A stretch of DNA of 64,000 bases from Phycisphaerales bacterium. GTDB lineage: Bacteria > Planctomycetota > Phycisphaerae > Phycisphaerales > UBA1924. Positions 17,673 through 27,371 of the stretch are shown here, in pieces. The position numbers were made by a program, and so were the translations under genes. Location of the stretch: the NCBI GenBank assembly GCA_029260295.1, contig JAJDDN010000008.1:496001-560000 (forward strand), in the 5' to 3' direction. Every line of letters begins with the position of its first letter. Position 1 is the first letter of the stretch. The notes beneath the pieces are model-generated. The model made no database searches. It was not told where the DNA came from and worked only from the letters and a program-made list of their open reading frames with translations.

Positions 17673-19549
17673 GATTCGATCACCTCCGTGATCCGCTCGA
17701 CCAGGGTTTCAACCTTGAATGGCTGGCCTTTGACGATGTTGATTCCGACAGTTTCAATAAGATACTTGGATCGGATCAGCATACTGAGTTGTCCGAGGTT
17801 GATCTCTGGGATAATGACTTTCTTGAACGACCGAAGGGCTTCTTCGGTGTTCGATGGGAATGGATTGAGGTATTGGAGATGGGCCGAGCTGACTTTATGT
17901 CCATTGGCTCGGACTTGTTGGATGGCGGTGGTGATCGAGCCGTAGGTGCCGCCCCATCCGAGAACCAGAACATCGCCCGATGAATCGCCATCGACTTCAA
18001 GCAGTGGAATAGATTGTGCTACCCGTTCAATCTTCTCGGCACGCAAGCGGACCATCATGTCGTGGTTGTCCGGGTCGTAGGAGACATTACCAGATTCGGC
18101 GTCTTTTTCGAGGCTCCCGACCCGGTGTTCGAGTCCGGGTGTGCCAGGAATCGCCCAAGGGCGGGAGAGTGTTTCTGGATCTCGTGCATAAGGCATAAAC
18201 CCATTTTCTCCAGCGTCGGCTGCCGTTGGGTGTGTGATGTGAATCTCGGGAATCGAGCTGACATCTGGGACTTTCCAGGGCTCGGCACCATTGGCGATGT
18301 AGCCGTCGGAAAGATAGATCACCGGGGTCATGTACTTGACCGACAGCCGCACGGCTTCGATGGCCATGTTGAAACAGTCCGAGGGGCTCCGCGGGGCGAG
18401 CACAATGACCGGGCTTTCGCAGTGGCGTCCGTACATCGCTTGGAGGAGGTCGGCTTGCTCGGTCTTGGTTGGGAGTCCTGTTGCAGGACCAGCCCGCTGG
18501 ACATTGACGATGACCAATGGAAGTTCAAGCATGAGTGCAAGGCCCATGGCTTCGCCTTTAAGTGCGAGTCCTGGTCCGGAGGTGCCGGTGACACCGATGT
18601 CACCGGTAAAGCTCGCCCCGATGGCGGTACAGATCGCGGCGATCTCGTCTTCTGATTGGATTGTTTTGATCCCGAAGCGTTTGAGATGGGAGAGCCCATG
18701 GATCACGCTCGATGCCGGCGTGATCGGGTAACTCGCGTAGAGGATCGGTTTGCTTGCTTTTTGTGATGCGGTGACGAGCCCAAGGACCGTGGCTTCGTTA
18801 CCGCTGATCTGACGATACACGCCGGCTTCTTGTTTAGCAGGCGGAACCCGGTAGCGGGAAGGAAAAACCTCTGCCGTTTCACCGAAGTAGTACCCGGCTT
18901 GGAGCGCCTGGATATTAATCTTTGCAACTTCTGGGAGGCCTTTTTTCTCAGCGAATTTTTTGGTCAAATATTCTTTGGTTTGGTCAATCGGGCGTTCGTA
19001 GAGCCAGTAGACGATGCCGAGGGCAAACATATTCCGGCAGCGATTGACATCTTTAGCACCCATCCCTGAATCGGCGAGCGATTCTTTGGTGAGGCGGGAC
19101 ATGGGAACCTTGACGAGGTTGTACTTGTTAGCAATCTCCTCATCTTCGAGCGGGTTGTAGCCATCGAGGTAGCCGCACTTGGAGAGGTTGCCTTTGGTGA
19201 ACTCATCTTCGTTGACGATGATGATCCCACCTGGTTCTACATCGACGAGGTTAACCTTGAGTCCGGCAGGGTTCATTGCGACCATAGCATTGACGCGGTC
19301 GCCGGGGGTGAAGATGCTCTCGCTTGAGAAGTGAATCTGAAACCCTGATACACCGAAAGTGGTGCCTTTGGGAGCGCGGATCTCAGCGGGGAAGTCGGGG
19401 AATGTTGCAAAGTCGTTTCCGAACAGCGCCGAGGTATCGGTGAACTGTCCGCCGGTGAGCTGCATGCCGTCACCTGAGTCGCCGCAGAAGCGGATGACGA
19501 CGGAGTCGAGCGTTTGGGACGGGGTATCGATGGATTGATCGGTTGGCAT
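17669..19549 (-). CDS. korA: 2-oxoglutarate:ferredoxin oxidoreductase, alpha (gamma-alpha fused) subunit
   Basis: I place the start at the ATG at 19549 (MPTDQSIDTPSQ, 627 residues); the longer frame to 19744 adds 65 residues that do not look like the family. The N-terminal ~200 residues are the gamma domain (IRFCGDSGDGMQLTGGQF, FPAEIRAPKGTT). The alpha domain follows with YPITPASSVIHGLSH, SGPGLALKGEAMGLA and QRAGPATGLPTKTEQADLL, ending in a C-terminal domain. This fused arrangement is typical of KorA. Substrate assignment to 2-oxoglutarate over pyruvate or branched-chain 2-oxoacids is by overall resemblance. It is divergent from pntA. Confidence 0.92.
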   Translation of the reverse strand: MPTDQSIDTPSQTLDSVVIRFCGDSGDGMQLTGGQFTDTSALFGNDFATFPDFPAEIRAPKGTTFGVSGFQIHFSSESIFTPGDRVNAMVAMNPAGLKVNLVDVEPGGIIIVNEDEFTKGNLSKCGYLDGYNPLEDEEIANKYNLVKVPMSRLTKESLADSGMGAKDVNRCRNMFALGIVYWLYERPIDQTKEYLTKKFAEKKGLPEVAKINIQALQAGYYFGETAEVFPSRYRVPPAKQEAGVYRQISGNEATVLGLVTASQKASKPILYASYPITPASSVIHGLSHLKRFGIKTIQSEDEIAAICTAIGASFTGDIGVTGTSGPGLALKGEAMGLALMLELPLVIVNVQRAGPATGLPTKTEQADLLQAMYGRHCESPVIVLAPRSPSDCFNMAIEAVRLSVKYMTPVIYLSDGYIANGAEPWKVPDVSSIPEIHITHPTAADAGENGFMPYARDPETLSRPWAIPGTPGLEHRVGSLEKDAESGNVSYDPDNHDMMVRLRAEKIERVAQSIPLLEVDGDSSGDVLVLGWGGTYGSITTAIQQVRANGHKVSSAHLQYLNPFPSNTEEALRSFKKVIIPEINLGQLSMLIRSKYLIETVGINIVKGQPFKVETLVERITEVIES

Positions 19550-19588
19550 TTGGAGCCTCACCCTCTCGGGGTTTGATCTATGAAGACC

Positions 19589-19603
19589 GGCTCCGGCGGA
19601 GCC
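19589..19603. repeat. Inverted repeat in the korA leader
   Basis: The perfect palindrome GGCTCC-GGC-GGAGCC lies about 40 bp upstream of the korA start, in the korA/pntA divergent region. No U-tract follows on either strand, so it is not a terminator. An operator or a leader hairpin is possible. Confidence 0.4.
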
Positions 19604-19793
19604 GAGACGAATGGACATTTTAGGCCTGAATGATACTAAAATATACTGGTTGACCGGATTTGAGTCCGTCAAATGTAAAGCGATTAAACAACTTTCATGG
19701 TCTTTGTCGATGAGAGTCATAGGGCTCGCAATAGACATCATCATCCTCTATAGTATCGTCACAGAACTCAACTCCAACACCGAAAGAACTCTA

Positions 19794-21374
19794 ATGCGGA
19801 TTGGAATACCTAAAGAAATTCATATCGGCGAACGCCGTGTCGCGGGCACTCCCAAAACTGTTAAAAAACTCATTGAGATGGGCTTTGAAGTGGTTGTCGA
19901 GGAAGGGGCCGGCGTCGCTGCAGAGCATTACGATGACATGTATGCTCAGGCGGGGGCATCGCTTACCTCAGATACCAAAGCGGTTTGGGGCGATTCTGAC
20001 ATCGTACTCAAGGTTCATTCGCCGCAGATTCATCCGTCAATGGGTGTGCACGAGGCTGATCTGATCAAAGAAGGTGGATGCCTCATTGGGTTCATCTGGC
20101 CGGCTCAGAATCAAGATATTCTTGACAAACTCAATGCCCGAAACGCCACGGTGCTTGCGATGGACTGTGTCCCGCGAATTTCGCGTGCCCAAAAGGTTGA
20201 CGCACTCAGTGCGATGGCCAATGCGGCTGGATATAGAGCCGTGATCGAAGCCGTGAATGTCTATCCACGGTTCCTAACTGGTCAAAGCACGGCTGCTGGA
20301 GGTATTAAACCCGCCAAGGTCCTTGTAATCGGCGCAGGAGTCGCTGGACTGGCGGCCATTGGAGCCGCTAAATCACTTGGAGCGATCGTCCGAGCGTTTG
20401 ATACCCGACTCGAAGTTGGCGATCAGGTACGCTCGATGGGGGCCGAGTTCCTTGAACTCGACTTCAAAGAAGACGGCTCAGGCGATGGCGGTTACGCCAA
20501 AATCATGTCAAAAGAGTTCATTGATGCCGAGATGAAGCTCTTTGCTCAACAAGCGATGGAAGTTGACATCATCATCACCACCGCTCTGATTCCTGGAAAA
20601 CCCGCCCCACTGCTGATCACCTCGGGTATGGTCGAATCTATGCGTGAGGGCGGCGTAATCGTCGATCTTGCCGCTCAACAGGGCGGCAACTGCGCATTGA
20701 CCAGGGCGGATGAACTTGTGATTCATAAGGGTGTCCGTGTCGTTGGGTATACCGATCTTCCCAGCCGAATGGCCATCCAGACGAGTTGGCTCTACGCCTC
20801 GACATTGGTCAATATGCTTGACGAGATGGGCGGCGACGAGAACTTCTCGATCGATATGGAGAATGACATCGTTCGTGGCTCGCTTGTTTGCCATGCTGGT
20901 CAGACTACTTGGCCGCCTCCGCAACAGAAACATGTCCAGGCCCCGGTTGTTTCACCAGATCAACCAAGCATGGATTCGGCTACTCCGGCAGTCCAAGACG
21001 ATAAAGCGAAATCCAAGTTCGGTGGTCTCGCGCTGATGGTCATCATTGCCGTCGCTTTGCTGGCACTCGGACGGGTTGCTCCCAGCGAGTTCCTGAGCCA
21101 CTTCACCGTATTCGTGCTTGCATGCTTTGTCGGATGGCAAGTTGTTTGGAATGTAACACCCGCACTCCATACACCATTGATGAGTGTTACCAACGCTATT
21201 AGCGGGATTATCCTCATCGGTGGCATGCTCCATCTAGGAACTCAAGCCGGCGCTGAAACTTCAACAGATACACTCGCCCTCATTCTCGGCGCTGCCGCGG
21301 TGTTCTTGGCGGCCATCAACATCTCAGGCGGATTCCTCGTGACACGCAGGATGCTTTCGATGTTCCATAAATAG
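19794..21374 (+). CDS. pntA: Proton-translocating NAD(P) transhydrogenase, subunit alpha
   Basis: The start is at the ATG at 19794 ([20 protein letters not shown]), giving 526 residues; the frame is open upstream but not family-like. Residues 1-370 form the NAD(H)-binding domain I, with [18 protein letters not shown] as the dinucleotide fold and [13 protein letters not shown] near the start. After a proline/glutamine-rich linker come four hydrophobic helices (about 400-520), the membrane part of E. coli-type PntA. With PntB it uses the proton motive force to drive hydride transfer from NADH to NADP+. It is the first gene of the pntAB operon, divergent from korAB. Confidence 0.95.
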   Translation: MRIGIPKEIHIGERRVAGTPKTVKKLIEMGFEVVVEEGAGVAAEHYDDMYAQAGASLTSDTKAVWGDSDIVLKVHSPQIHPSMGVHEADLIKEGGCLIGFIWPAQNQDILDKLNARNATVLAMDCVPRISRAQKVDALSAMANAAGYRAVIEAVNVYPRFLTGQSTAAGGIKPAKVLVIGAGVAGLAAIGAAKSLGAIVRAFDTRLEVGDQVRSMGAEFLELDFKEDGSGDGGYAKIMSKEFIDAEMKLFAQQAMEVDIIITTALIPGKPAPLLITSGMVESMREGGVIVDLAAQQGGNCALTRADELVIHKGVRVVGYTDLPSRMAIQTSWLYASTLVNMLDEMGGDENFSIDMENDIVRGSLVCHAGQTTWPPPQQKHVQAPVVSPDQPSMDSATPAVQDDKAKSKFGGLALMVIIAVALLALGRVAPSEFLSHFTVFVLACFVGWQVVWNVTPALHTPLMSVTNAISGIILIGGMLHLGTQAGAETSTDTLALILGAAAVFLAAINISGGFLVTRRMLSMFHK

Positions 21375-21425
21375 TTTTCAAATAGTTTCTCTTCTTCATT
21401 CACATCAAAACCACATAGGTCCACG

Positions 21426-22883
21426 ATGCAAGACACCATAGCCACAATGCCCGAAACTGTCGCCATTACAACAGGACACGCCTCTTCTGTTAGTGGCATC
21501 GCCACAGTCGCTTACATCATCGCAGCAGCGTTGTTTATCATGAGCCTTTCCGGACTCGGACACCCCGAAACTTCACGAAAGGGAAATGCCTTCGGGATCG
21601 CAGGCATGCTCATTGCTCTGATCGCCACTGCGTTGCTACTGAGCACCTCGGGATTTATGATCTTCATGGCTGCAGTAATCCCCGCCGCAGTTATTGGCGC
21701 AGTACTCGCATCGAGAGTCCAGATGACCAGCATGCCACAACTTGTGGCGATGTTGCACAGCTTTGTCGGCGCCGCGGCTGTTCTTGTCGGCTTTGCAACG
21801 CTCCGCGAACACTCCACGCTAGCCGGAAGTGCTCTACTCATCCACAACATCGAGATCTACATCGGCGTGTGCATCGGTTCGATTACCTTTACCGGCTCGA
21901 TCATTGCCTACGCCAAACTCGATGGCCGAATCGGCGGAAAACCTCTCATTCTTCCCGCCAGACACATCCTCAATATCATCGTCGTTCTCCTAACCGTTGT
22001 CCTTGCTGCTCTGTTCACTCAAGCGGTCGGCGATGGAGATATGACCAAATCCATGTGGCTCCTCGCAATCGCGACCGCGATCACAGGGCTCTTCGGGATC
22101 CATATGGTTATGGCAATCGGCGGTGCTGACATGCCCGTGGTCGTTTCGATGCTCAATAGTTACTCCGGATGGGCCGCCGCAGCAGCCGGCTTTATGCTTT
22201 CAAACGATCTCCTGATCATTACAGGCGCACTTGTTGGCTCCAGCGGTGCCATCCTCAGCTACATCATGTGCAAGGGCATGAACCGTTCTTTCTTTAGTGT
22301 GATCATGGGCGGCTTCGGTGCTGCAGAAGGCACAGCTGTCGTCATCGAGGGAGAGCACACTGAAATCAAGGTCGATGGAACCGTTGATCTCATCCGTAAT
22401 GCCAAGAGCATTGTCATTGTTCCTGGCTACGGCATGGCCGTCGCCCAAGCCCAACATACGCTTTCTGAGATCACCAAAGAACTCGAAACCGCGGGCACCA
22501 AGATCCGCTTTGCTATCCACCCAATCGCAGGCCGCCTCCCCGGGCACATGAATGTTCTGCTTGCCGAGGCCAATATTTCATACGATATCGTTCTTGAAAT
22601 GGATGAAATCAATGAGGATTTCCCTGAGACTGACCTTGTCCTGGTCATCGGTGCCAACGACATTGTAAATCCAAGTGCTCTTGATGACCCAGGCAGCCCG
22701 ATCGCAGGGATGCCCGTCCTTGAAGTCTGGAAAGCAAAGGATGTTGTCGTCATGAAACGAAGCATGGCCAGCGGCTACGCCGGCATAGGCAACCCGCTCT
22801 TCGTGAAAGACAACACGAAGATGCTATTCGGTGATGCCAAGAAGAATGTAGATGCGATCCTTACCGCATACCGCACCTGCTGA
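21426..22883 (+). CDS. pntB: Proton-translocating NAD(P) transhydrogenase, subunit beta
   Basis: This 485-residue protein has eight to nine membrane helices in the first ~290 residues ([41 protein letters not shown]). They are followed by the soluble NADP(H)-binding domain III with [31 protein letters not shown] and [10 protein letters not shown]. These are hallmark PntB segments. The gene lies 51 bp after pntA, and the pair makes the complete two-subunit enzyme. The true start may be the second Met ([10 protein letters not shown]), a few codons in. Confidence 0.95.
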   Translation: MQDTIATMPETVAITTGHASSVSGIATVAYIIAAALFIMSLSGLGHPETSRKGNAFGIAGMLIALIATALLLSTSGFMIFMAAVIPAAVIGAVLASRVQMTSMPQLVAMLHSFVGAAAVLVGFATLREHSTLAGSALLIHNIEIYIGVCIGSITFTGSIIAYAKLDGRIGGKPLILPARHILNIIVVLLTVVLAALFTQAVGDGDMTKSMWLLAIATAITGLFGIHMVMAIGGADMPVVVSMLNSYSGWAAAAAGFMLSNDLLIITGALVGSSGAILSYIMCKGMNRSFFSVIMGGFGAAEGTAVVIEGEHTEIKVDGTVDLIRNAKSIVIVPGYGMAVAQAQHTLSEITKELETAGTKIRFAIHPIAGRLPGHMNVLLAEANISYDIVLEMDEINEDFPETDLVLVIGANDIVNPSALDDPGSPIAGMPVLEVWKAKDVVVMKRSMASGYAGIGNPLFVKDNTKMLFGDAKKNVDAILTAYRTC

Positions 22884-22934
22884 ATCCGCACTCCTTGATC
22901 TACTGCCCATATTTCATCTAATCCCGCGATGGCT

Positions 22935-24329
22935 TTAGGGCTGTAGTTCTTCTGTCACTTCCGGTACGGAACGAAGATAGACTTTCGATTTGTGACAAGC
23001 AGGCGCACAGCTCCCGCCATTGGTTCGTGCTTCAAAGTTAATATCTAGCATCCAACCACTCGAACCGAACGGGACCGACTCCCGGATATGAGCGGGCCTT
23101 TGGGACGCATGGACTTCATGACACGCCCGACATGTCCTGCCCTTTTCCTTATTTACATGGAGCCAATGAAGATTAAGGTCTCCTTGACGGAACTGTGTCA
23201 ATCCTGAACCGGCTTCATCCATAACAAGATCCGGCTGATGACAACTAAAGCAGAGCTCGTATCTCTCAACACCGAACGGGGCGTAAAACTCGGGCGGATA
23301 CGCTTGGAGTAGAAGGTTCTGATCCTCGCTCGCATGAGGATGATGACACAATGTACACGCACCCTCTCGGATGGGCCCGTGGTGATTGGGATTATTTTCT
23401 AAAAAGGCTTTCATATTGGTGAGCGTCCGGCCATCTTTAGTTACCAACTCTTTATCGTGACAAGTCATGCAAAGATCTGGTTGGAGTTTTTTCTGCAGCT
23501 TTGGAAGCACCGAGAAATGAGGATTGTGACACTCTGTGCACCCCCCCTGATCTTTGGCCGGTGCGTGCACAACCTCGGCAGTTTCAAATAACTCCTCAAA
23601 CCAACCATGGCATTCAAGACATAAGTTGGGTACCGATGCGTTGAGTTGAAACTCAGAATCGGATGCGTGTGGATTGTGGCAAGAGATACAGCCATCTTCC
23701 ATAGGCTTATGAAGATGACGCTTCTCCATTAAAGTGGGCTCGAGTTCTTCATGGCAACTGAGGCACAACCTGTTCGGTCGATCAGTCAAAAGTCCTTTAA
23801 ATGAACTGGAATGAGGCTCATGGCAAACAACACATGCGCCGACCGCGACCGGGCCGTGGATGTACTCATGCTCGGAATAATCATCCATGTGACAATCCAA
23901 ACAAAGTCCTTTCGCCGGGTCCTTTCTGAGCATCGTCGTGTGGTCCGATCCGTGCGGATCATGACAACTCAGACATTCACCATCCGCAACAGGCTTATGA
24001 ATCACGCGATCTAGATGAGTGAGCGTGTGACAATCCGCACACTGCTGATTCCCCGGTTTGGAGAGCACAAAGAGATGTTCCTCGGCTACAGCATACTCGT
24101 GGCATTCGAGACATTTAGAATCAGCAACTGGCTGGTGCATCACCCTCTGGTTCACCAAACTCCCGTGGCAACCGTTAGTAATACAGCTATTCACTTCAGT
24201 TATAGGCTTGCCATCAATCAACTGCGGTGATACCTGGGCTTGAGCAATGCTGCATAAAGCACACACTACAGTCGTCATGACGACTGTAGTTCGGAATGGC
24301 CGGTCATGTAGAATCGTTTTTTTATGCAC
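22935..24329 (-). CDS. Exported multiheme cytochrome c with 13 CXXCH plus two variant heme sites
   Basis: I use the GTG start at 24329, which has AAGGA at a good distance; a signal peptide ends CSIAQAQ. The 464-residue protein contains thirteen canonical CXXCH motifs spaced about 25-40 residues apart. It also has CITNGCH (CX4CH) near the N-terminus and CAPACH (CX3CH) near the C-terminus, which may bind further hemes. Many sites read CxxCHxPH, the doubled-CXXCH cytochrome pattern in which the following His can serve as a distal ligand. No membrane anchor is visible. It likely carries electrons in the periplasm or outer layer. It lies 153 bp downstream of the histidine kinase gene on the same strand. 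Confidence 0.92.
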   Translation of the reverse strand: MHKKTILHDRPFRTTVVMTTVVCALCSIAQAQVSPQLIDGKPITEVNSCITNGCHGSLVNQRVMHQPVADSKCLECHEYAVAEEHLFVLSKPGNQQCADCHTLTHLDRVIHKPVADGECLSCHDPHGSDHTTMLRKDPAKGLCLDCHMDDYSEHEYIHGPVAVGACVVCHEPHSSSFKGLLTDRPNRLCLSCHEELEPTLMEKRHLHKPMEDGCISCHNPHASDSEFQLNASVPNLCLECHGWFEELFETAEVVHAPAKDQGGCTECHNPHFSVLPKLQKKLQPDLCMTCHDKELVTKDGRTLTNMKAFLENNPNHHGPIREGACTLCHHPHASEDQNLLLQAYPPEFYAPFGVERYELCFSCHQPDLVMDEAGSGLTQFRQGDLNLHWLHVNKEKGRTCRACHEVHASQRPAHIRESVPFGSSGWMLDINFEARTNGGSCAPACHKSKVYLRSVPEVTEELQP

Positions 24330-24482
24330 GGCAATCCTTCGTTATCTGGACGGTTTCACGGTTTCAACAAATGACATACACAATCCATGCCAAACTTATC
24401 CCTACTCAGCATACCTGAAACTATGGTATCTTGTTCGAATTCCCACATTCAGGAATAAACGAATCCTGATTTTTACTGGCTG

Positions 24483-26132
24483 TTAGCACGAACACTGAGC
24501 CACGGGGAAAATAACGGAAATCGTTGTCCCCATGCCAACTTTACTTTTGACCTCAATATGGCCACCATTGTGTTGCACGAGGTTGTAACTGATTGAAAGG
24601 CCTAAGCCTGTACCCTGACCGAGCGGCTTGGTCGTATAGAACGGCTCAAAGATTTGATCTAGCTGTTCCTCTGGTATCCCCGTCCCATTGTCTTGAATGG
24701 AAATCGCACAGGAGCTTTCTTCCAGACACTCGGATGTGATCACTACCTGATGAGTTCCTTCATTTGTTGTGGAATCTAGAGCGTTTACGATCAGATTCAC
24801 CAATACTTGCTGAATAGCCAGGGGATGAACAAGGATATTACAACACGGGCTGACAAGCTTTTTTTCCACAGCTACCTGACGATGCCGCCGGTCAAACCTG
24901 ATCATATCGATCGCGGATTGAACAAGATCATCAACCGAGACTGATTGCAGATCAGATTCGACTGGATGAGCAAACTCTTTGAGCTGCCTGACAATCTGAG
25001 TAATCCTTGCCACTTGTTCCCTGAGTTGGGCCGGTGTTTCTCTTTGAAGTCTCGATGGATTCCTCTCAACAAGTTGTATTAACCCATCAATATTGGCGAG
25101 CGGATTTGCGATCTCATGGGCGACTCCAGCCGCCATTCTACCAACGGAAACCATTTTTTCATGCTGCACCAGTCGCTCATGATGGCTCTCCAACTCCTGA
25201 TTCAGCTTTGTGAGCTGCGCTTCGTTTCTTTGCCGTTCGGATACATCCCGGACAACCGCGATGAAAGTTTTCTTTGATCCTTCGTTCATGGAACTGATTG
25301 ATACCTCGATCGGAAACTCTTTGCCATCCCTACGAACTCCAAATCCTGCATGGCTATCTAAAGGTTTCGTAGGTACGGATTCGCATATGTTGTTGCTCGC
25401 AACCTTCCCTTCGAGATTGATTAAAGGCAAAAACCGCTCGACTTGTTCGCCAATCATCTGAGCCGAGCTACACCCGAACATCAATAAAGAGGCTGGGTTT
25501 GCGAGTTCTACCCGGCCAATGTGAGATACTGTAAGCACGCCATCAGCAGCCGCATTGAGCACCGCATGTGTTCGGTTGCGATTATCTTGCAAGTTTCTTG
25601 TTATATGCGTGGTGAAATAGATTGTTAAAAACAAAGTGGTCATCCAGCCCACACCAATCAAACTCTCAGAGACGGATTCGGGCCATTGGCCTCTGAACCA
25701 AAGCGAGCACCCCATCATAAGAACAGCCAGTCCCCATGCTACAAACGGCATGTTCCGCGGCGACTGTAAAAGCAAGCTGGCAAAGATCATGTGCAGCATA
25801 AACAACCCGAGTACCGGGCTGTACAAATCATTAGACAGGCCTGCTAGAGCTGTCAAACAAGCAAGATCTAAAGTTATCTGTGCCCATGCGAACATCCTTT
25901 GAGCATGAAGCAAATCCAGCCAATCTGGTAAAAATCTGAGAATCAGCCAACAAATAACATTGTAGAAGAGAATGAAAATACCAACAGACAAAATCCAAAT
26001 CTCATTGGCAACCCAGTGTGTCCAGAATAAATTTAACCCCGATGCCAAAACCACTACTATTCCCGCTAGCCATCGCTGGCTAATAAACCAGCGTAACTCA
26101 CTGAGTAATGGTGCATTGGGGTCCTGCCTCAT
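24483..26132 (-). CDS. Membrane sensor histidine kinase with PAS domain (NtrB-like)
   Basis: This 549-residue protein has about six hydrophobic helices in residues 18-175, then a PAS domain (about 185-300, starting THAVLNAAADGVLTV and ending FIAVVRDVSERQ). The HisKA domain has phospho-acceptor His339 in AAGVAHEIANPLANIDG, and a complete HATPase follows with N box VNLIVNALDS, G1 DNGTGIPEE, F box FEPFYTTK and G2 GTGLGLSIS. The HEIANP box is typical of kinases that pair with NtrC-family regulators, one of which is encoded at 27372-28724. Its start overlaps the stop of the HAMP protein gene (ATGA), so the two are coupled. Confidence 0.93.
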   Translation of the reverse strand: MRQDPNAPLLSELRWFISQRWLAGIVVVLASGLNLFWTHWVANEIWILSVGIFILFYNVICWLILRFLPDWLDLLHAQRMFAWAQITLDLACLTALAGLSNDLYSPVLGLFMLHMIFASLLLQSPRNMPFVAWGLAVLMMGCSLWFRGQWPESVSESLIGVGWMTTLFLTIYFTTHITRNLQDNRNRTHAVLNAAADGVLTVSHIGRVELANPASLLMFGCSSAQMIGEQVERFLPLINLEGKVASNNICESVPTKPLDSHAGFGVRRDGKEFPIEVSISSMNEGSKKTFIAVVRDVSERQRNEAQLTKLNQELESHHERLVQHEKMVSVGRMAAGVAHEIANPLANIDGLIQLVERNPSRLQRETPAQLREQVARITQIVRQLKEFAHPVESDLQSVSVDDLVQSAIDMIRFDRRHRQVAVEKKLVSPCCNILVHPLAIQQVLVNLIVNALDSTTNEGTHQVVITSECLEESSCAISIQDNGTGIPEEQLDQIFEPFYTTKPLGQGTGLGLSISYNLVQHNGGHIEVKSKVGMGTTISVIFPVAQCSC

Positions 26133-27193
26133 AGGCTGGAAACCTTGTTTTGATCTTCTGAATCATGACTTCCTAAAGCCGACATTTGTGTAGAACGCTT
26201 TAAGTCAAGCATTTTAACACCCTTGATGTAGTCAACTAAGACAACCCGTCTAACCTGAGTAAGTGATGTGACCGTGTCGTTCATCTGATGGAGCGTCTCG
26301 TGAATTAGTTCAAGCTGTTTGCTGCTTGCCTCATTGTATCCCGAAGTCTTCGTCACCAATCTCAGCTGCAGTTCAATTATTGCGATTGCATTGTTGAGCT
26401 CGTGATTCAGAGTCCGAGCAACCTGGTGCAATGTTTCGATCTTTCGCTGCTCATTGGCTTCAAGGTGTTCAGCCAAGGTGTTAAATCCATCGGCAAGCTC
26501 GGCAAACTCATCCTTTGGACCGACCTCCACACGATAGTGATACTCCTCACGAGCAAGATGCCGACTCGCTTCTAGCAGTTGCTCAACAGGCTTGAGTACA
26601 TAGGAAGCCGATCGGATGAGGAGTAAAATCGAGACATTAATAAGCACTACAGAGATAACCGATAAGCTAATTGCCATGATTCGAAATCTTGAGGTCACCC
26701 TTTGCTGCCCAAGCATCATCCGTTCATTGGCACGAGCAGAATAGCCAAAGATAGCCTGTCGCATTTGGTCGAGTGAATCAAAAACCACCGCAGAACTCTC
26801 GAGTTGGATGCCAGCAGAATCCATCAAAACTATCTGAATTGCCCTATCGAGATCGGACAACGCGGATGTCATTTGGCCAATCGACAGTTTCCCATCAACC
26901 TCGGTCGAGTTGCGATTTTCAAGCCCGTTGACAACACTTTGAAAATCTTCATATGTTTCCTGGAGCCAATCTGAATCAACGGGGGAAAGTTGTGACCAAT
27001 GAAGAAACTCTGTTTCAATCAATGCAACGGACTCGACAAGCCGGCTCGATACAGCAGTCCCAGTTGAAACTTCCGAACTGATCTCCTCTAGATCACCAAG
27101 CACTCCCTTCATAAGAAGCACGGATGTCAATGCTGTTGCGAGCATAAGCGTTGTGAGCACCGAGAGCATTATGAGAAGTTTGCGTCTGAGCAT
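26129..27193 (-). CDS. HAMP-domain membrane sensor with H-box but no kinase ATPase domain
   Basis: The 354-residue protein has TM1 at about 7-29, an extracytoplasmic helical domain of about 140 residues, TM2 at about 171-194 and a HAMP domain at about 195-248 (ending DEFAELADGFNTLAEHL). A HisKA-like helix carries His264 in VARTLNHELNNAIAIIE. After that only about 90 helical residues follow, with no N, G1, F or G2 box, so it cannot bind ATP as a kinase. It may form heterodimers with the kinase encoded by the next, translationally coupled gene, or act as a phosphotransfer or input subunit. A sigma-54 promoter at 27222-27237 and a purine-rich AAAGGATAGAG Shine-Dalgarno precede the ATG. Confidence 0.88.
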   Translation of the reverse strand: MLRRKLLIMLSVLTTLMLATALTSVLLMKGVLGDLEEISSEVSTGTAVSSRLVESVALIETEFLHWSQLSPVDSDWLQETYEDFQSVVNGLENRNSTEVDGKLSIGQMTSALSDLDRAIQIVLMDSAGIQLESSAVVFDSLDQMRQAIFGYSARANERMMLGQQRVTSRFRIMAISLSVISVVLINVSILLLIRSASYVLKPVEQLLEASRHLAREEYHYRVEVGPKDEFAELADGFNTLAEHLEANEQRKIETLHQVARTLNHELNNAIAIIELQLRLVTKTSGYNEASSKQLELIHETLHQMNDTVTSLTQVRRVVLVDYIKGVKMLDLKRSTQMSALGSHDSEDQNKVSSL

Positions 27194-27221
27194 ACCGAAC
27201 TCTATCCTTTATCAATTATCC

Positions 27222-27237
27222 AGCAACTTCCATACCA
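27222..27237 (-). promoter_or_regulatory. Sigma-54 (-24/-12) promoter for the HAMP sensor/kinase operon
   Basis: On the minus strand this reads TGGTATGGAAGTTGCT. Against the consensus TGGCACG-N4-TTGCW it keeps GG-N10-GC spacing exactly, and differs only by two C-to-T changes. The transcription start would be near 27211, about 18 bases before the ATG, just enough to hold the visible ribosome binding site. Confidence 0.8.
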
Positions 27238-27371
27238 ACAGTCAAACAGTTACGCATGAAGATCGATTCGGGCCAATGACGCATACCAAGCACCAATCGG
27301 CCTCATGAGGAAAGAACCTTCTTGTAAATGAGAAGCACATATTCTTCCTTGAGACAAAGCAACAACACCGC

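Noticed and set aside
19589-19603. Palindrome near korA as a terminator
   Set aside because: No U-tract on either strand and it lies upstream of both divergent genes; listed only as an inverted repeat.
24380-24400. Weak sigma-54-like element AGGGATAAGTTTGGCA upstream of the 13-heme cytochrome
   Set aside because: GG-N10-GC spacing is present but most other consensus positions fail. Read-through from the sensor operon or another promoter is as likely.
19550-24482. Looked for a dif-like recombination site near the composition switch
   Set aside because: No 28-bp XerCD-type sequence was recognisable in the intergenic stretches.
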